Of a DNA stretch of 64,000 bases, positions 1 to 11,018 are shown in pieces. Position numbers and translations under genes: made by a program. The stretch is from Paracoccus wurundjeri (lineage in GTDB: Bacteria; Pseudomonadota; Alphaproteobacteria; Rhodobacterales; Rhodobacteraceae). The notes beneath the pieces are model-generated. The model was not told where the DNA came from. It saw nothing but the letters and a program-made list of their open reading frames with translations, and searched no databases. The stretch lies in contig NZ_JAUUTZ010000018.1 of NCBI RefSeq assembly GCF_030678915.1, positions 35,478-99,477 of the forward strand, written 5' to 3'. Position 1 is the stretch's first letter; the number at the start of each line of letters is the position of its first letter.

Positions 1-553
1 ATATCGCGAAACGCATCCAGCCATTCGAATCGATACGAAAATCACCCGCGATCACCGCCATTTCGTCCAGCACCCAGACAGCGGTCAGCCCGTCGCGGGC
101 AAACCAGTCGCCGATCCGGTTCAATGCGTCCTGAGGATCTTCTGGCAGAATGTCGATCTGCACCAGCATCGCCACGATCCGCTTGCCCGGCGCATCATCC
201 TGCCATTCCTGCGAAAATATAGCCCCGGCACTTGGATCGAATGGCCGGATGGGCAGACCCGGAGTCATCGCCATGCAAGTGACGAACTCGGTATGGCTTT
301 CCCATTTCAGATCATGCCGCCCCAGCTTGCCCTGATAATGGCTGTCCTGGGGATCGGGGCGCTGGCCGCCATGCCGCTCGGTCAACTCGGTCAGATGGGC
401 CACATCCCGCGACCTGTCGCGATTGGCAGCATCGCGGGGCTCCTTGAAGGCGACGAAAGCGCAGGTTGCCGGTGCCTTTAATCGAGGGGAAGGCCGGGCG
501 TGAAGCTCGTTCACCAAAGCATATCGCTGCGGATGATCAGTGTCGGAACTCAC
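1..553 (-). CDS. DUF3422 family protein, N-terminal part (runs off the left edge)
   Basis: The reading frame is open for 184 codons and runs off the window, so only the N-terminal part is visible. The start is a GTG at 553, chosen because a GGAGG box lies about 7 bases upstream and the opening residues MSSDTDHPQRYALVNELHARP fit the DUF3422 family, whose members begin near an ELHARP motif. These are alphaproteobacterial proteins of about 420 residues; some have C-terminal membrane helices, which would lie outside the window. The molecular function is not known. It is read from the same strand as pntB but lies after it, 70 bases away, so cotranscription is possible. Confidence 0.75.
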   Translation of the reverse strand, partial: MSSDTDHPQRYALVNELHARPSPRLKAPATCAFVAFKEPRDAANRDRSRDVAHLTELTERHGGQRPDPQDSHYQGKLGRHDLKWESHTEFVTCMAMTPGLPIRPFDPSAGAIFSQEWQDDAPGKRIVAMLVQIDILPEDPQDALNRIGDWFARDGLTAVWVLDEMAVIAGDFRIDSNGWMRFAI

Positions 554-622
554 GGGCCGCCTCCTAGCCCAGATGTGAAAACATCGCGAAAGGGCGGAGG
601 AAATCCCCCGCCCTTTGGTTGG

Positions 623-2068
623 TCATTCGACCATCGGCAACAGCTTGTTCACCGAGTCTTTGGCATCGCCATAGAACATCCTTGTGTTCTCCTTGAAGAA
701 CAGCGGATTCTCGATGCCGGAATAGCCGGTGCCCTGCCCCCGCTTCGACACGAAGACCTGCTTGGCCTTCCAGACCTCCAGTACCGGCATGCCGGCAATG
801 GGGCTGTTCGGATCCTCTTGCGCGGCCGGGTTCACGATATCATTGGAGCCGATGACGATCACCACATCGGTCGAGGGGAAATCCTCGTTGATCTCATCCA
901 TTTCCAGAACGATATCGTAAGGCACCTTGGCTTCGGCCAGCAGCACGTTCATATGCCCTGGCAGGCGGCCGGCGACCGGGTGGATGGCAAAGCGCACCTC
1001 TTTCCCCGCCGCCCGCAGCTTGCGGGTCAACTCGCTGACCGCGCCCTGTGCCTGCGCCACCGCCATACCATAGCCCGGCACGATGATCACGCTATCGGCC
1101 TCATTCAGGGCAGCGGCCACGCCGTCAGCGTCGATGGCGACCTGTTCGCCTTCTATCTCGGCAGCAGGTCCGGTTTCACCACCGAATCCGCCAAGGATCA
1201 CGCTGACGAAATTACGGTTCATGGCCTTGCACATGATATAGCTGAGGATCGCACCCGAGGAGCCGACCAGAGCACCTGTCACGATCAGCAGGTCATTGCT
1301 GAGTGTAAAGCCGATGGCCGCAGCGGCCCAACCCGAATAACTATTCAGCATCGAGACGACGACCGGCATATCGGCCCCACCGATCCCCATGATCAGGTGC
1401 CAGCCGATGAAGAAGGCCAGCAGCATGATCAGGATCAGCCAGAACATCCCCGGGCCGACGCCGGTCAGGTAAAGCAGCCCGAACAGCAGCGACAGAGCCA
1501 GCGCGCCGGCATTCAGCATATGCCCGCCGGGCAGTTTCTTCGGCTTGCCGTCGATCTTGCCCGCAAGCTTTCCGAACGCCACGACCGAGCCGGTGAAGGT
1601 CACGGCACCGATGAAGACGCCAAGAAACACTTCGATCTGCAGCATCGTCAGTTCCGCCGGGGTCTTATGCGCCAGAATGGCGGCAAAGCCGGTGAACTTC
1701 TCGACTGCTTCGCCAGCGGCTTTCGCGGCGGCAACGCGGCCATTCTCGATCTGCGCGTTAAAACCCACGAACACGGCCGCCAGACCGACCAGCGAATGCA
1801 TCGCGGCAACCAGTTGCGGCATTTCGGTCATCTGGACGCGCTTGGCGACGACCCAGCCGATCGCGCCGCCGATGGCGATCATTATAACCGACAGAAGCCA
1901 GTTGCCTGCCCCGGGGCCGAACAATGTGGCGACGACGGCCAGCCCCATCCCGACGATACCATACCAGATGGCACGTTTCGCGCTTTCCTGACCCGACAGC
2001 CCGCCCAGAGACAGGATGAACAGGATCGCGGCAACCACATATGCGGCGGTGGTGAATCCGTACTCCAT
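623..2068 (-). CDS. pntB: NAD(P) transhydrogenase subunit beta
   Basis: PntB is the beta subunit of the proton-pumping transhydrogenase of the inner membrane, which uses the proton gradient to reduce NADP+ with NADH. The 481-residue protein has a hydrophobic N-terminal half with many helices, starting [17 protein letters not shown]. The C-terminal NADP(H)-binding domain carries [12 protein letters not shown] and, near the end, [16 protein letters not shown] and the [10 protein letters not shown] loop, all typical of domain III. Two ATGs are adjacent; the second (2068) is preferred because AAGGAGG then lies 5 bases upstream. That box overlaps the pntA stop codon, so the two genes are cotranscribed and probably translationally coupled. 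Confidence 0.96.
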   Translation of the reverse strand: MEYGFTTAAYVVAAILFILSLGGLSGQESAKRAIWYGIVGMGLAVVATLFGPGAGNWLLSVIMIAIGGAIGWVVAKRVQMTEMPQLVAAMHSLVGLAAVFVGFNAQIENGRVAAAKAAGEAVEKFTGFAAILAHKTPAELTMLQIEVFLGVFIGAVTFTGSVVAFGKLAGKIDGKPKKLPGGHMLNAGALALSLLFGLLYLTGVGPGMFWLILIMLLAFFIGWHLIMGIGGADMPVVVSMLNSYSGWAAAAIGFTLSNDLLIVTGALVGSSGAILSYIMCKAMNRNFVSVILGGFGGETGPAAEIEGEQVAIDADGVAAALNEADSVIIVPGYGMAVAQAQGAVSELTRKLRAAGKEVRFAIHPVAGRLPGHMNVLLAEAKVPYDIVLEMDEINEDFPSTDVVIVIGSNDIVNPAAQEDPNSPIAGMPVLEVWKAKQVFVSKRGQGTGYSGIENPLFFKENTRMFYGDAKDSVNKLLPMVE

Positions 2069-2078
2069 CATCCCCTCC

Positions 2079-3653
2079 TTACGATTTCTGGAACATGGCG
2101 AGCATGCGCCGGGTGACGAGGAAGCCACCGAAGATATTGATCCCGGCCATCAGCACGGCCAGCGTCGCGAGGATCAAAACCCATGCCGAACCCGATCCGA
2201 TCTGCATCAATGCGCCCAGGATGATGATCGAGGAAATCGCGTTGGTGATCGCCATCAGCGGCGTGTGCAGCGAATGCGCGACATTCCAGATCACTTTGAA
2301 GCCCACGAAACAGGCCAGAACGAAGACGATGAAATGCGCCATGAAACTGGCCGGCGCCAGAAACCCGATCAGCAGCAGCAGAATGCCGCCCCCGGCCAGC
2401 AAGCCAACCTGCGATCTGGTTTCTGCCTTGAATGCGGCAATTTCCTGTGCCCGCTTTTCTTCGGGTGTCAGCTGCTTCGGCTTTTCCTTGGGCTTCTGCG
2501 CCGCGATTGCCGCGATTTTTGGCGGTGGCGGCGGGAAGGTGATATCGTGATCATGCGTCACGGTCGCGCCGCGGATCACGTCGTCCTCCATGTCATGTAC
2601 GATCACACCATCCTTGCTTGGTGTAAGATCGGTCATGAAATGTCTGATATTATTACCGTAAAGTTCGGATGCCTGCGCACCCATGCGGCTGGCGAAATCC
2701 GTATATCCAACGATGATCACACCGTTTTCCGTCACGGTCCGCTCATCAGGGACGGTCAGTTCGCAATTACCGCCCTTTTCGGCGGCAAGGTCGACGATGA
2801 CTGATCCGGGCTTCATCGCCTCAACCATGTCCTTCGTCCACAGAACCGGCGCGTCGCGGCCCGGAATCAGCGCCGTGGTGATGACAACATCCATCTGAGG
2901 CGCAAGTTCGCGGAATTTCTCCAGCTGTTTCTCGCGGAATTCTGGGCTTGACGGTGCGGCATAGCCACCCGTCGCGGCGCCGTCCTGTGCCTGTTCCTCG
3001 AAATCCAGATACACAAATTCCGCGCCCATGGATTCGATCTGTTCGGCCACTTCGGGGCGCACGTCGAACGCGAAGACCTGCGCGCCCAAACTGGTGGCGG
3101 TGCCGATCGCGGCAAGACCTGCAACCCCTGCGCCGACCACGAGGATCTTGGCCGGCGGCACTTTACCCGCCGCTGTCACCTGTCCGGTAAAGAAGCGTCC
3201 GAAATTATTCGCCGCCTCGATCACCGAGCGGTAGCCGGCAATATTCGCCATCGAGGACAAAGCGTCCATTTTCTGTGCCCGGCTGATGCGCGGCACCATG
3301 TCCATGGCAATGGCGGTGATGCCCTGCTCTTTGGCTTTTTCCAGCAATTCCGGGCTTTGCGCCGGATAGAAGAACGAGATCAGCGTCTGCCCTTCGCGCA
3401 TCTGCCCGATCTCGCCATCGGAAGGCTGGCGCACTTTGGCCACGATATCGACCGCTCCGATCACTTCTGCCGCTGTTCGTGCGACAGTGACCCCGGCTTT
3501 CTCATAATCCTCATTCGAGAAACCGGCACGAACACCCGCACCGGATTCGACAAAAACCTCATGTCCAAGCTTTTGGAGATGTGCAGCCGAAGCCGGTGTT
3601 ACCGCCACCCGCGCTTCACCCTCATAGCTCTCCTTCAAAGCGCCAATCTTCAT
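2079..3653 (-). CDS. pntA: NAD(P) transhydrogenase subunit alpha
   Basis: PntA binds NAD(H) and supplies part of the membrane channel of the transhydrogenase. The 524-residue protein starts [20 protein letters not shown], the usual beginning of domain I shared with alanine dehydrogenase. A Rossmann motif [15 protein letters not shown] lies near residue 170. After an Ala/Pro/Lys-rich linker ([20 protein letters not shown]) come about four C-terminal membrane helices. Alpha domains I and II are therefore on one chain, as in E. coli, not split as in Rhodospirillum rubrum. The start at 3653 is preferred over an upstream in-frame ATG because the homology begins there; a G-rich stretch about 10 bases upstream can serve as ribosome site. 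Confidence 0.95.
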   Translation of the reverse strand: MKIGALKESYEGEARVAVTPASAAHLQKLGHEVFVESGAGVRAGFSNEDYEKAGVTVARTAAEVIGAVDIVAKVRQPSDGEIGQMREGQTLISFFYPAQSPELLEKAKEQGITAIAMDMVPRISRAQKMDALSSMANIAGYRSVIEAANNFGRFFTGQVTAAGKVPPAKILVVGAGVAGLAAIGTATSLGAQVFAFDVRPEVAEQIESMGAEFVYLDFEEQAQDGAATGGYAAPSSPEFREKQLEKFRELAPQMDVVITTALIPGRDAPVLWTKDMVEAMKPGSVIVDLAAEKGGNCELTVPDERTVTENGVIIVGYTDFASRMGAQASELYGNNIRHFMTDLTPSKDGVIVHDMEDDVIRGATVTHDHDITFPPPPPKIAAIAAQKPKEKPKQLTPEEKRAQEIAAFKAETRSQVGLLAGGGILLLLIGFLAPASFMAHFIVFVLACFVGFKVIWNVAHSLHTPLMAITNAISSIIILGALMQIGSGSAWVLILATLAVLMAGINIFGGFLVTRRMLAMFQKS

Positions 3654-3686
3654 GGCGTTTATGCCCCCCATTCTATGCGTCCGAAT

Positions 3687-3710
3687 TTGCGCATGCATAG
3701 CATTGCGCAA
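3687..3710. promoter_or_regulatory. Inverted repeat in the pntA leader
   Basis: The arms TTGCGCA and TGCGCAA are extended inward by TGC/GCA, giving a near-perfect stem with a short ATA loop. The repeat ends 34 bases before the pntA start codon. A second small hairpin, GGTCC-GAAA-GGACC, lies at 3725-3738. They may be an operator or leader structures; the sequence alone does not say which. Confidence 0.35.
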
Positions 3711-3830
3711 TAATCTTTCACAAGGGTCCGAAAGGACCATATGACGATATGAAACGACAAGCGCCGCAGCGCAATGTTATTGCCGGCGGTGCCATTGCGA
3801 CTCTCCCGGCTTCTCTTTGCGCATGAAGAA

Positions 3831-3854
3831 AGGCCGCCCGGTGACGGACGGCCT
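3831..3854 (-). terminator. Rho-independent terminator of the Ala/Asp-rich membrane protein gene
   Basis: Read on the minus strand, AGGCCGTCCG pairs with CGGGCGGCCT (one G-U pair) around a 4-base loop and is followed by TTTCTTC. It lies 31 bases past the stop codon of the gene ending at 3885 and would separate it from pntAB. Confidence 0.7.
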
Positions 3855-3884
3855 GATGATAGTCGGCTGCTCTGATTAGAAAGA

Positions 3885-4610
3885 TCAGTTGCTGGGAGTC
3901 GTCGACTCGGTTGTGGGCTCGTCGCTGCCCGGCATGGCATCCTGCAATGCATCTGCAGCGTCCTCAGCGGCACCTTCGACGGCATTAGCGGCATCTGAAG
4001 CGGCATCAGCCGCAGCATCGCCCGCGTCTTGCAGCGCATCGCCAGCCGAATCGGTCGTGGCGGCGGCGTCTTCGCCGGATTCCGTCGCATCGCTTGCCGC
4101 ATCTTCCGTTGTATCAGCAGCATCACTCGCAGCGTCTTCTGTCGCGTCAGCAGCATCGCTTGCAGCGTCTTCCGTTGCCTCGGCAGCATCGTTTGCAGCA
4201 TCAGTCGCGTCACTCGCGGCATCTTCTGCTGCTGCGCCTGCGTCGCTTGCAGCATCTTCGGTTGCTTCGGCAGCGTCTTCTGTCGCTTCGGCAGCATCAT
4301 CCGCGGCGGCTTCAGCTTCCGACGCAGCATTGTCAGCTTCGCCCTCGGCTTCGGTCGCTTCGCTGTCTGCGCCCCCGGCTGCGGGCTCTTCCGTCGTGCT
4401 GACGGTTGCGCTGTCGCCTTCGGTTGTGACTTCATCGCTTCCAGTGAATTTCTGAAGGACAAACCAAGCCACGGCCAGCGCGACAAGCACGCCGATGATC
4501 AGTGGAAGCGGCGAAGATTTGCGCTCGACCGGTTCGACATAAGTTTCTTTCGGTGCCGCCGGATCGCCTTCGACGTTCTTACGGTTAGGATCGTTTGGAT
4601 CATAGGTCAT
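3885..4610 (-). CDS. Membrane-anchored acidic Ala/Asp-rich repeat protein, unknown function
   Basis: The 241-residue protein has a short hydrophilic N-terminus, one membrane helix at about residues 35-52 (LPLIIGVLVALAVAWFVL), and a tail of roughly 185 residues made almost only of Ala, Asp, Glu, Thr and Ser. From about residue 95 to 190 the tail repeats an 11-residue unit close to ATEDAASDAAD, with no Lys or Arg at all, so a long negatively charged helix is expected. The start is the ATG at 4610, with GGAGG 8 bases upstream. No enzyme domain is visible. The repeat looks like LEA-type 11-mers but is purely acidic. The gene stands alone, with its own terminator and pntA beyond it. Function unknown. 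Confidence 0.8.
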   Translation of the reverse strand: MTYDPNDPNRKNVEGDPAAPKETYVEPVERKSSPLPLIIGVLVALAVAWFVLQKFTGSDEVTTEGDSATVSTTEEPAAGGADSEATEAEGEADNAASEAEAAADDAAEATEDAAEATEDAASDAGAAAEDAASDATDAANDAAEATEDAASDAADATEDAASDAADTTEDAASDATESGEDAAATTDSAGDALQDAGDAAADAASDAANAVEGAAEDAADALQDAMPGSDEPTTESTTPSN

Positions 4611-4737
4611 TGCTGCCCTCCTTAAATAATTCTTTAACACCCTGTCTGTGTGCCAACCTGTCCGTCAGCGCTGTCCAACTGTCAAACGACAACCAGCGAT
4701 GCCCGGCTTGCGGCCCGGTTCACAGGCGATTAACACT

Positions 4738-4766
4738 TTGACAGGTGCACAGTTCCCTGAACAATG
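4738..4766 (+). promoter_or_regulatory. Possible pepN promoter
   Basis: A perfect TTGACA at 4738-4743 is followed 16-17 bases later by a weak -10 (AACAAT or ACAATG) about 25 bases before the pepN start. The -35 match is good and the -10 poor, so this is only a candidate. The 177-base gap it lies in holds no gene. Confidence 0.35.
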
Positions 4767-4787
4767 GCACTTTTTTGAGGCGGAGTA

Positions 4788-7367
4788 ATGAATATGACTC
4801 GAACAGACTCGCCGGATAGGCAATTTCTTGCCGATTATCGACCCTATCCCTTCATCCTCGAACAGACCCGGCTCGAGTTCACTCTCGCGCCCGATGCGAC
4901 TCGCGTCAGGGCGGATTTGACATTCAGACCGCGCAACGGGTCAGAGGATCTGCTGCTGGATGGCGGCAAGGATCTGCACCTGATCTCGCTGACCATCGAC
5001 GGGCGCGAGCCGGCGGCCGATCAGGTCACCCGCGACGATGAGCGCCTTGTCATTGCCGCCGCTGCCCTGCCCGACGGGCAGTTCACCCTTTCCACCGAGG
5101 TCGAGATCAACCCCTCTGCGAATACGGCCTTCGAGGGCCTGTATATCTCGAACGGAATGTTCTGTACCCAATGCGAGGCGGAAGGATTCCGGCATATCAC
5201 CTTTTATCCCGACCGCCCGGATGTGATGGCGCCTTTCCAGGTCACGATCCATTCCGATCAGCCTGTTCTGCTATCGAATGGCAATCCGGTCCGACAGGAG
5301 GAGGGACTGGCCGAGTGGCACGACCCCTGGCCCAAACCGGCCTATCTTTTTGCGCTTGTCGCCGGCGATCTGGTGGCGATCAAGGATCGGTTCACAACCG
5401 CGTCAGGCCGTGATGTCGCCCTGAATGTCTGGGTTCGTCCCGGAGATGAAGATCGTGCCGGATTCGCCATGGAATCGCTGATCAAGTCGATGAAATGGGA
5501 TGAGGATGTCTATGGGCGTGAATACGACCTCGATGTCTTTAATATCGTTGCCGTGGATGATTTCAACATGGGCGCGATGGAAAATAAGGGATTGAATATC
5601 TTCAACTCCAAGCTGGTGCTCGCCTCTCCTGAAACCGCGACGGATGCGGATTACGAACGGATCGAAAGCGTCATCGCCCATGAATATTTCCACAACTGGA
5701 CAGGCAACCGCATTACCTGCCGCGACTGGTTCCAGCTTTGTCTCAAGGAGGGGCTGACAGTCTTCCGCGACCAGCAGTTCACCAGCGATATGCGCAGCGC
5801 ATCCGTCAAGAGAATCGGCGATGTGCAGGCCCTTCGCGCGCGTCAGTTCCGCGAGGATCAGGGGCCGCTTGCCCATCCCGTCCGGCCTGAGGAATACGAG
5901 GAAATCAACAATTTCTATACCGCGACCGTCTATGAAAAGGGCGCAGAGGTGATCGGGATGCTGAAACGGCTGGTCGGCGATGACGGCTATGCCCGCGCAC
6001 TCGATCTTTATTTCAAGCGTCATGACGGCGAGGCAGCGACGATCGAAGATTGGCTGAAGGTCTTCGAAGACGCGACAGGGCGCAATCTGGCGCAATTCAA
6101 GCGCTGGTATACGGATGCAGGTACGCCGCGCCTCACCATGCGCGAAACATGGGAGAACGGCCGCCTTACCCTGCATTTCACCCAGCATACCCCGCCGACA
6201 CCGGGGCAGAATGACAAACCCCCGCGCGTCATTCCAATCGCCGTCGGCCTGATCGGTCCGAATGGCGACGAGATCGAGCCGACCCGGATGCTCGAAATGT
6301 CAGAGGCAGAGCAGGAGTTCAGCTTCGATGGCCTGGGCGCGCGCCCGGTCGTGTCGGCCCTGCGCGGCTTTTCGGCCCCGGTGATTCTTGAACGGGACAT
6401 CGACGACGCGACCCGCGCCTTCCTTCTGGCCCATGATACCGATCCCTTTGCGCGATGGGAGACCGGGCGCGAATTGGCGCTTCATGCCCTGACCGCCCTA
6501 TCTCAGGGGAAGGATGGCGGTGCGGATTATATCGGTGCCATCGGGCAACTCGTGGCGGATGAAGACGCGGATCCCGCCTTCCGCGCCCTGTGCCTGAATT
6601 TGCCAGGCGAAGAAGAGATTGCCACCCGCCTTTACGCCGCGGGGGTGATCCCGGATCCCGATGCCATTCACGACGCTCGCAACCGGCTGGCGCGCCGCAT
6701 GGCAGAGGCTCATGCGAATCTCCTGTCCGCGATCTACGATCAGATGGTGGTACCGGGACCCTATTCGCCCGATGCCGACTCTGCCGCCCGGCGGGCGTTG
6801 CGCATTTCCGCGCTTGGGCTGCTGACCCGAATCGACGGAGGAGAGCGCGCCGAGGTTCTGTTTGGTATCACCAGCAATATGACCGAAAGAATGGCGGCAC
6901 TGATCTGCCTCGTCCGGCGTGGTCGCGGCGGCGTCGCGCTTTCGGCATTGCATGACCAGTTCAAGGATAACCGGCTGGTGATGGATAAATGGTTTACCGT
7001 ACAGCCGATGGCGGCTCCTCCCGCCGATGCCATTGCGATTGCCCGGCAGCTCTCCGAGCGTCGCGATTTCGACTGGAAGAACCCCAATCGCTTCCGTGCG
7101 CTTCTGGGCGGGCTGGCCGCGAACCATGCGGGCTTTCACGCTGCCGACGGTAAGGGTTACGATTTTCTTGCCGAATGGCTGATGAAAATGGATCCGGTCA
7201 ATCCGCAAATCGCGGCGCGGATGTCCACGGCTTTCGAAACTTGGCCGCGCTATGACGAAAATCGGCGCAAAAGGGCGCTGGCGGCGCTGGAACGGATGGC
7301 CGCGATGAAAGGGATCAGCAGGAACCTGCGCGAGATGGTCACGCGGATGATTGCCGCTGGCGAATAA
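4788..7367 (+). CDS. pepN: Aminopeptidase N (M1 family)
   Basis: This is a zinc metallopeptidase of the M1 family that removes N-terminal residues from peptides in the cytoplasm; there is no signal peptide. The 859-residue protein matches the E. coli PepN type in length. The substrate-binding GAMEN motif is at residues 262-266 and the zinc-binding HEYFHNW (HExxH) at 298-304, with the third zinc ligand Glu in LKEGLTVFRDQQF. The DUF3458 and ARM-like C-terminal regions follow. Two in-frame ATGs lie at 4788 and 4794 behind GAGGCGGAG; I give the first, but the second is also well spaced. Confidence 0.96.
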   Translation: MNMTRTDSPDRQFLADYRPYPFILEQTRLEFTLAPDATRVRADLTFRPRNGSEDLLLDGGKDLHLISLTIDGREPAADQVTRDDERLVIAAAALPDGQFTLSTEVEINPSANTAFEGLYISNGMFCTQCEAEGFRHITFYPDRPDVMAPFQVTIHSDQPVLLSNGNPVRQEEGLAEWHDPWPKPAYLFALVAGDLVAIKDRFTTASGRDVALNVWVRPGDEDRAGFAMESLIKSMKWDEDVYGREYDLDVFNIVAVDDFNMGAMENKGLNIFNSKLVLASPETATDADYERIESVIAHEYFHNWTGNRITCRDWFQLCLKEGLTVFRDQQFTSDMRSASVKRIGDVQALRARQFREDQGPLAHPVRPEEYEEINNFYTATVYEKGAEVIGMLKRLVGDDGYARALDLYFKRHDGEAATIEDWLKVFEDATGRNLAQFKRWYTDAGTPRLTMRETWENGRLTLHFTQHTPPTPGQNDKPPRVIPIAVGLIGPNGDEIEPTRMLEMSEAEQEFSFDGLGARPVVSALRGFSAPVILERDIDDATRAFLLAHDTDPFARWETGRELALHALTALSQGKDGGADYIGAIGQLVADEDADPAFRALCLNLPGEEEIATRLYAAGVIPDPDAIHDARNRLARRMAEAHANLLSAIYDQMVVPGPYSPDADSAARRALRISALGLLTRIDGGERAEVLFGITSNMTERMAALICLVRRGRGGVALSALHDQFKDNRLVMDKWFTVQPMAAPPADAIAIARQLSERRDFDWKNPNRFRALLGGLAANHAGFHAADGKGYDFLAEWLMKMDPVNPQIAARMSTAFETWPRYDENRRKRALAALERMAAMKGISRNLREMVTRMIAAGE

Positions 7368-7409
7368 CTTGGCTTGTGGATATTGATCCCCCGGGGCAAA
7401 ATAACTGAG

Positions 7410-8321
7410 ATGAGTGAACAAAATCTTCATGCGAGGGCCGAAATGCAGGCCCGCCTTGATCCGCTGATCGCCGAGCGGGCACCGTGGCTTTTTTCCCAGA
7501 AGCTGCATCACCGGATCGCCAGGCAGGCCATGATGCGCCTGCTGCAATACCCCCGCACCATCGAGCTGAGCGCGGAATTCCGCGACCTGCCGACCCCCGA
7601 GATCATGCGCAGAATGACCCAGTTGATCGTGCGCGATGTTCAGGTCGAAGGGATGGAGAACCTGCCCGCGACGGGACCCGCCCTGATCGTGTCCAACCAC
7701 CCGACGGGGATCGCTGACGGTATTGTCATGCATGCGTTGATAACTCCGCTGCGCGATGATCTTTTCATTTACGCCAATCATGACATGATCCGGGTGCTGC
7801 CCCAGACCGAGGATCTGATTGCGCCGGTCGAATGGCGGGCGGACAAACGCAGCCATGCCAAGACCAAGGCGACGATGGATTACACCCGCCGCGCTTTGGA
7901 GGCTGGTCGAATAGGGCTGATTTTCCCTTCAGGCCGGTTGGCGAAGCGGCGCGGGATAACCCTTCACGAACGTCCCTGGATGGCCAGCGCCGCCATGATC
8001 GCCCGCAAATTCGACGTTCCGGTTATTCCCATGAATATCCGCGCGCGCAATTCATTGCTGTTCTACCTGCTGGATGCGATTCATCCGACCCTGCGCGACG
8101 TGACGCTGTTCAACGAGGTGCTGAACAAGGTCGGCCAACCCTATCGGGTCACGATCGGCAAACCGCTTGATCCCGCCACCCTGCCCCGTGCCAGCGACGA
8201 AGCGATCGCCGTCATGCGTGATACGGTTCTTTCCCTGCCCGCCCCGGGACCGGACGCAGCCCGTCTGATGCATGAAAGGGGGCGTGGCAGGCTGGTTCGG
8301 CCACGGCAGAAAGTGGCCTGA
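7410..8321 (+). CDS. Acyltransferase of the PlsC/GPAT-like superfamily
   Basis: The 303-residue protein has the acyltransferase signature NHPTGIADG near residue 97, with the catalytic His followed by Asp six residues on, and a second block FPSGRLAKRRG that is the usual phosphate-binding region. Proteins of this kind move an acyl chain onto a glycerol phosphate or a lyso-lipid at the inner face of the membrane. Which lipid it makes cannot be told from the sequence. The ATG at 7410 is chosen; an earlier in-frame TTG exists but has no ribosome site. It follows pepN by 42 bases on the same strand, so the two may be cotranscribed. Confidence 0.75.
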   Translation: MSEQNLHARAEMQARLDPLIAERAPWLFSQKLHHRIARQAMMRLLQYPRTIELSAEFRDLPTPEIMRRMTQLIVRDVQVEGMENLPATGPALIVSNHPTGIADGIVMHALITPLRDDLFIYANHDMIRVLPQTEDLIAPVEWRADKRSHAKTKATMDYTRRALEAGRIGLIFPSGRLAKRRGITLHERPWMASAAMIARKFDVPVIPMNIRARNSLLFYLLDAIHPTLRDVTLFNEVLNKVGQPYRVTIGKPLDPATLPRASDEAIAVMRDTVLSLPAPGPDAARLMHERGRGRLVRPRQKVA

Positions 8322-8354
8322 GCAAATCAGTCGGCGCGGCGGGCCATTGGGGCT

Positions 8355-8624
8355 TTAATTGTCCAGGTGGCCCAGAGATCGCTCTGGTTCGATGACGTCC
8401 CGGATACGTTGCTTGAGGGTCCGGATATCGGGAAACCCGCCATCCCTTTTCCGCTCCCACAGAAATTCTCCATCCAGCATGATATGAAACACCCCGCCGC
8501 TATCGTCGGGAACCAAAGTCACCTGCAATGCCGTGCCAAAAGTCGAAAGACATTCCTGAGCATACCACCCGGCCCTCAGCAGCCAATTGCAGCCGGTGCA
8601 ATATGTGATGGTCAGATGTCTCAT
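8355..8624 (-). CDS. SelT/SelW/SelH (Rdx) family thioredoxin-like protein, Cys form
   Basis: The 89-residue protein begins MRHLTITYCTGCNWLLRAGW, with a CxxC redox motif at residues 9-12 in the first beta strand, as in the Rdx family of selenoprotein W relatives. Here both positions are Cys, so no selenocysteine decoding is needed. Family members are thought to act as small thiol-disulfide proteins; the partner is unknown. It lies convergent to the acyltransferase gene, with 33 bases between stop codons, and 92 bases from proB. Confidence 0.85.
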   Translation of the reverse strand: MRHLTITYCTGCNWLLRAGWYAQECLSTFGTALQVTLVPDDSGGVFHIMLDGEFLWERKRDGGFPDIRTLKQRIRDVIEPERSLGHLDN

Positions 8625-8716
8625 TGCGGCCCCCGGAATGGTGAATGCGCAGGATTTTGCCGTATCGGTTCGTAACGGATGACAGGAGATTAAATATCAG
8701 GGCTTCTGACGGGCTG

Positions 8717-9850
8717 TCAAAGCGCCATGTCGTCTCGATGAATCAAGGCCGCGCGTCCCGGATAACCCAATATCGCCTCGATCTCGGCTGAATGATGTCC
8801 CCTGATCCGGCGCGTTTCATCGGCGGTATAGCGCGTCAATCCGGTCGCGAGCGTTTCACCGGAAGGGCCAAAGATCGTCACCGGATCGCCGCGACCGAAT
8901 GCGCCCGAAACAGACCGGACGCCCGCGGGCAGCAGCGACTTGCCTCCCCGCAATGCGTTCACCGCCCCTTGATCGATCGTCACCGCGCCTTTCGGCTTCA
9001 TCGCCGCGATCCAGCGCTTCCGGGCTGTTTGAGGGTCGCTGTCAGGCAGAAACCAGCTTGCCCGCGCCCCGCCCGCCACTGCGGACAGGGGGCGCAAGAC
9101 CGAGCCTTCGGCAATCACCATTGCACAACCGCCGGCGATAGCGGTGCGGGCTGCCAGCAGTTTCGTTTTCATGCCGCCCTTGGACAGGCCCGAGACCGGA
9201 TCACCGCCCATCGCCTCGATCTCGGGGGTCAGATGTTCGATGAGGGGAAGGTGACGTGCGTCGGGATCGGTCTTGGGATTGGCGGTATAAAGCCCGTCTA
9301 CATCCGACAAGAGCAATAGCTGATCGGCGCCGCAGGTTACCGCGATCTGCGCGGCAAGCCGGTCATTATCGCCATAACGGATCTCATCCGTGGCGATGGT
9401 GTCGTTTTCATTGACGATCGGAACGACGCCCAGAGACAGCAGCGTCTGCATCGTCGCCCGGCTGTTCAGATAGCGCCGGCGTTCGGCGCTGTCCTCGAGC
9501 GTCAGCAGGATCTGCGCCGTCGTGACGCCATGCGGCGCCAATGCTTCTTCATAGGCGCGGGCAAGACGGATCTGCCCCACCGCCGCCGCCGCCTGCGCCT
9601 GTTCAAGCGACAATGCGCCAGCGGGCAGACCAAGCACGCGGCGGCCAAGCGCAATGGACCCCGACGAAACAAGAACGACGTCGCAACCGCGCTGCCGCCA
9701 CATGGCCACATCGTCGCAAAGACCGCGCAACCACTCGCCGGCCAATCCGTTGGGACCGACAAGCAGGGCCGAGCCGATCTTGACGACCAGTCGGCGGGCA
9801 TCCGCCAATGCAGGGGCCTTGTTGGCGATTTTCCGGGTATTCTCGCGCAT
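8717..9850 (-). CDS. proB: Glutamate 5-kinase
   Basis: ProB phosphorylates glutamate to gamma-glutamyl phosphate, the first step of proline synthesis in the cytoplasm. The 377-residue protein has the amino-acid kinase fold starting [13 protein letters not shown] at residue 20, with [25 protein letters not shown] and [10 protein letters not shown] blocks, and a C-terminal PUA domain from about residue 280 ([13 protein letters not shown]...). It lies 33 bases downstream of obgE on the same strand. proA, which often completes this cluster, is not present next to it. Confidence 0.96.
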   Translation of the reverse strand: MRENTRKIANKAPALADARRLVVKIGSALLVGPNGLAGEWLRGLCDDVAMWRQRGCDVVLVSSGSIALGRRVLGLPAGALSLEQAQAAAAVGQIRLARAYEEALAPHGVTTAQILLTLEDSAERRRYLNSRATMQTLLSLGVVPIVNENDTIATDEIRYGDNDRLAAQIAVTCGADQLLLLSDVDGLYTANPKTDPDARHLPLIEHLTPEIEAMGGDPVSGLSKGGMKTKLLAARTAIAGGCAMVIAEGSVLRPLSAVAGGARASWFLPDSDPQTARKRWIAAMKPKGAVTIDQGAVNALRGGKSLLPAGVRSVSGAFGRGDPVTIFGPSGETLATGLTRYTADETRRIRGHHSAEIEAILGYPGRAALIHRDDMAL

Positions 9851-9855
9851 CCGAC

Positions 9856-9881
9856 TTCTTCTTTGTTCAAATACCTCAGGA
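9856..9881 (+). repeat. Dispersed intergenic repeat, copy 1
   Basis: CTTCTTCTTTG followed by TTCAAATACCTCAGG. The first part is identical to the copy at 63830 and the second part shares its AAATACCTC core. It fills the 33-base gap between obgE and proB. Confidence 0.55.
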
Positions 9882-9883
9882 CG

Positions 9884-10930
<1,047 letters not shown>

Positions 10931-11018
10931 TCAACTCCGCGATACGCGGATGGGCGGCCTCACGCAAGGGATAGCAAATCCGGCCGGGCTTCTTATCTTT
11001 AGGGAACAGGAGACCCGA

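Noticed and set aside
500..2116. Long plus-strand open frame opposite pntB
   Set aside because: It is the mirror of the pntB codons, has no ribosome site and no domain, and is rich in His, Asp and Arg, as antisense frames in GC-rich genes are.
3889..4455. Plus-strand frame of Ala/Ser repeats opposite the acidic repeat protein
   Set aside because: It only mirrors the repeat codons; the minus strand has the ribosome site, membrane helix and terminator.
6498..7856. Long minus-strand open frame opposite pepN and the acyltransferase gene
   Set aside because: It spans two well-supported plus-strand genes and shows no family motif.
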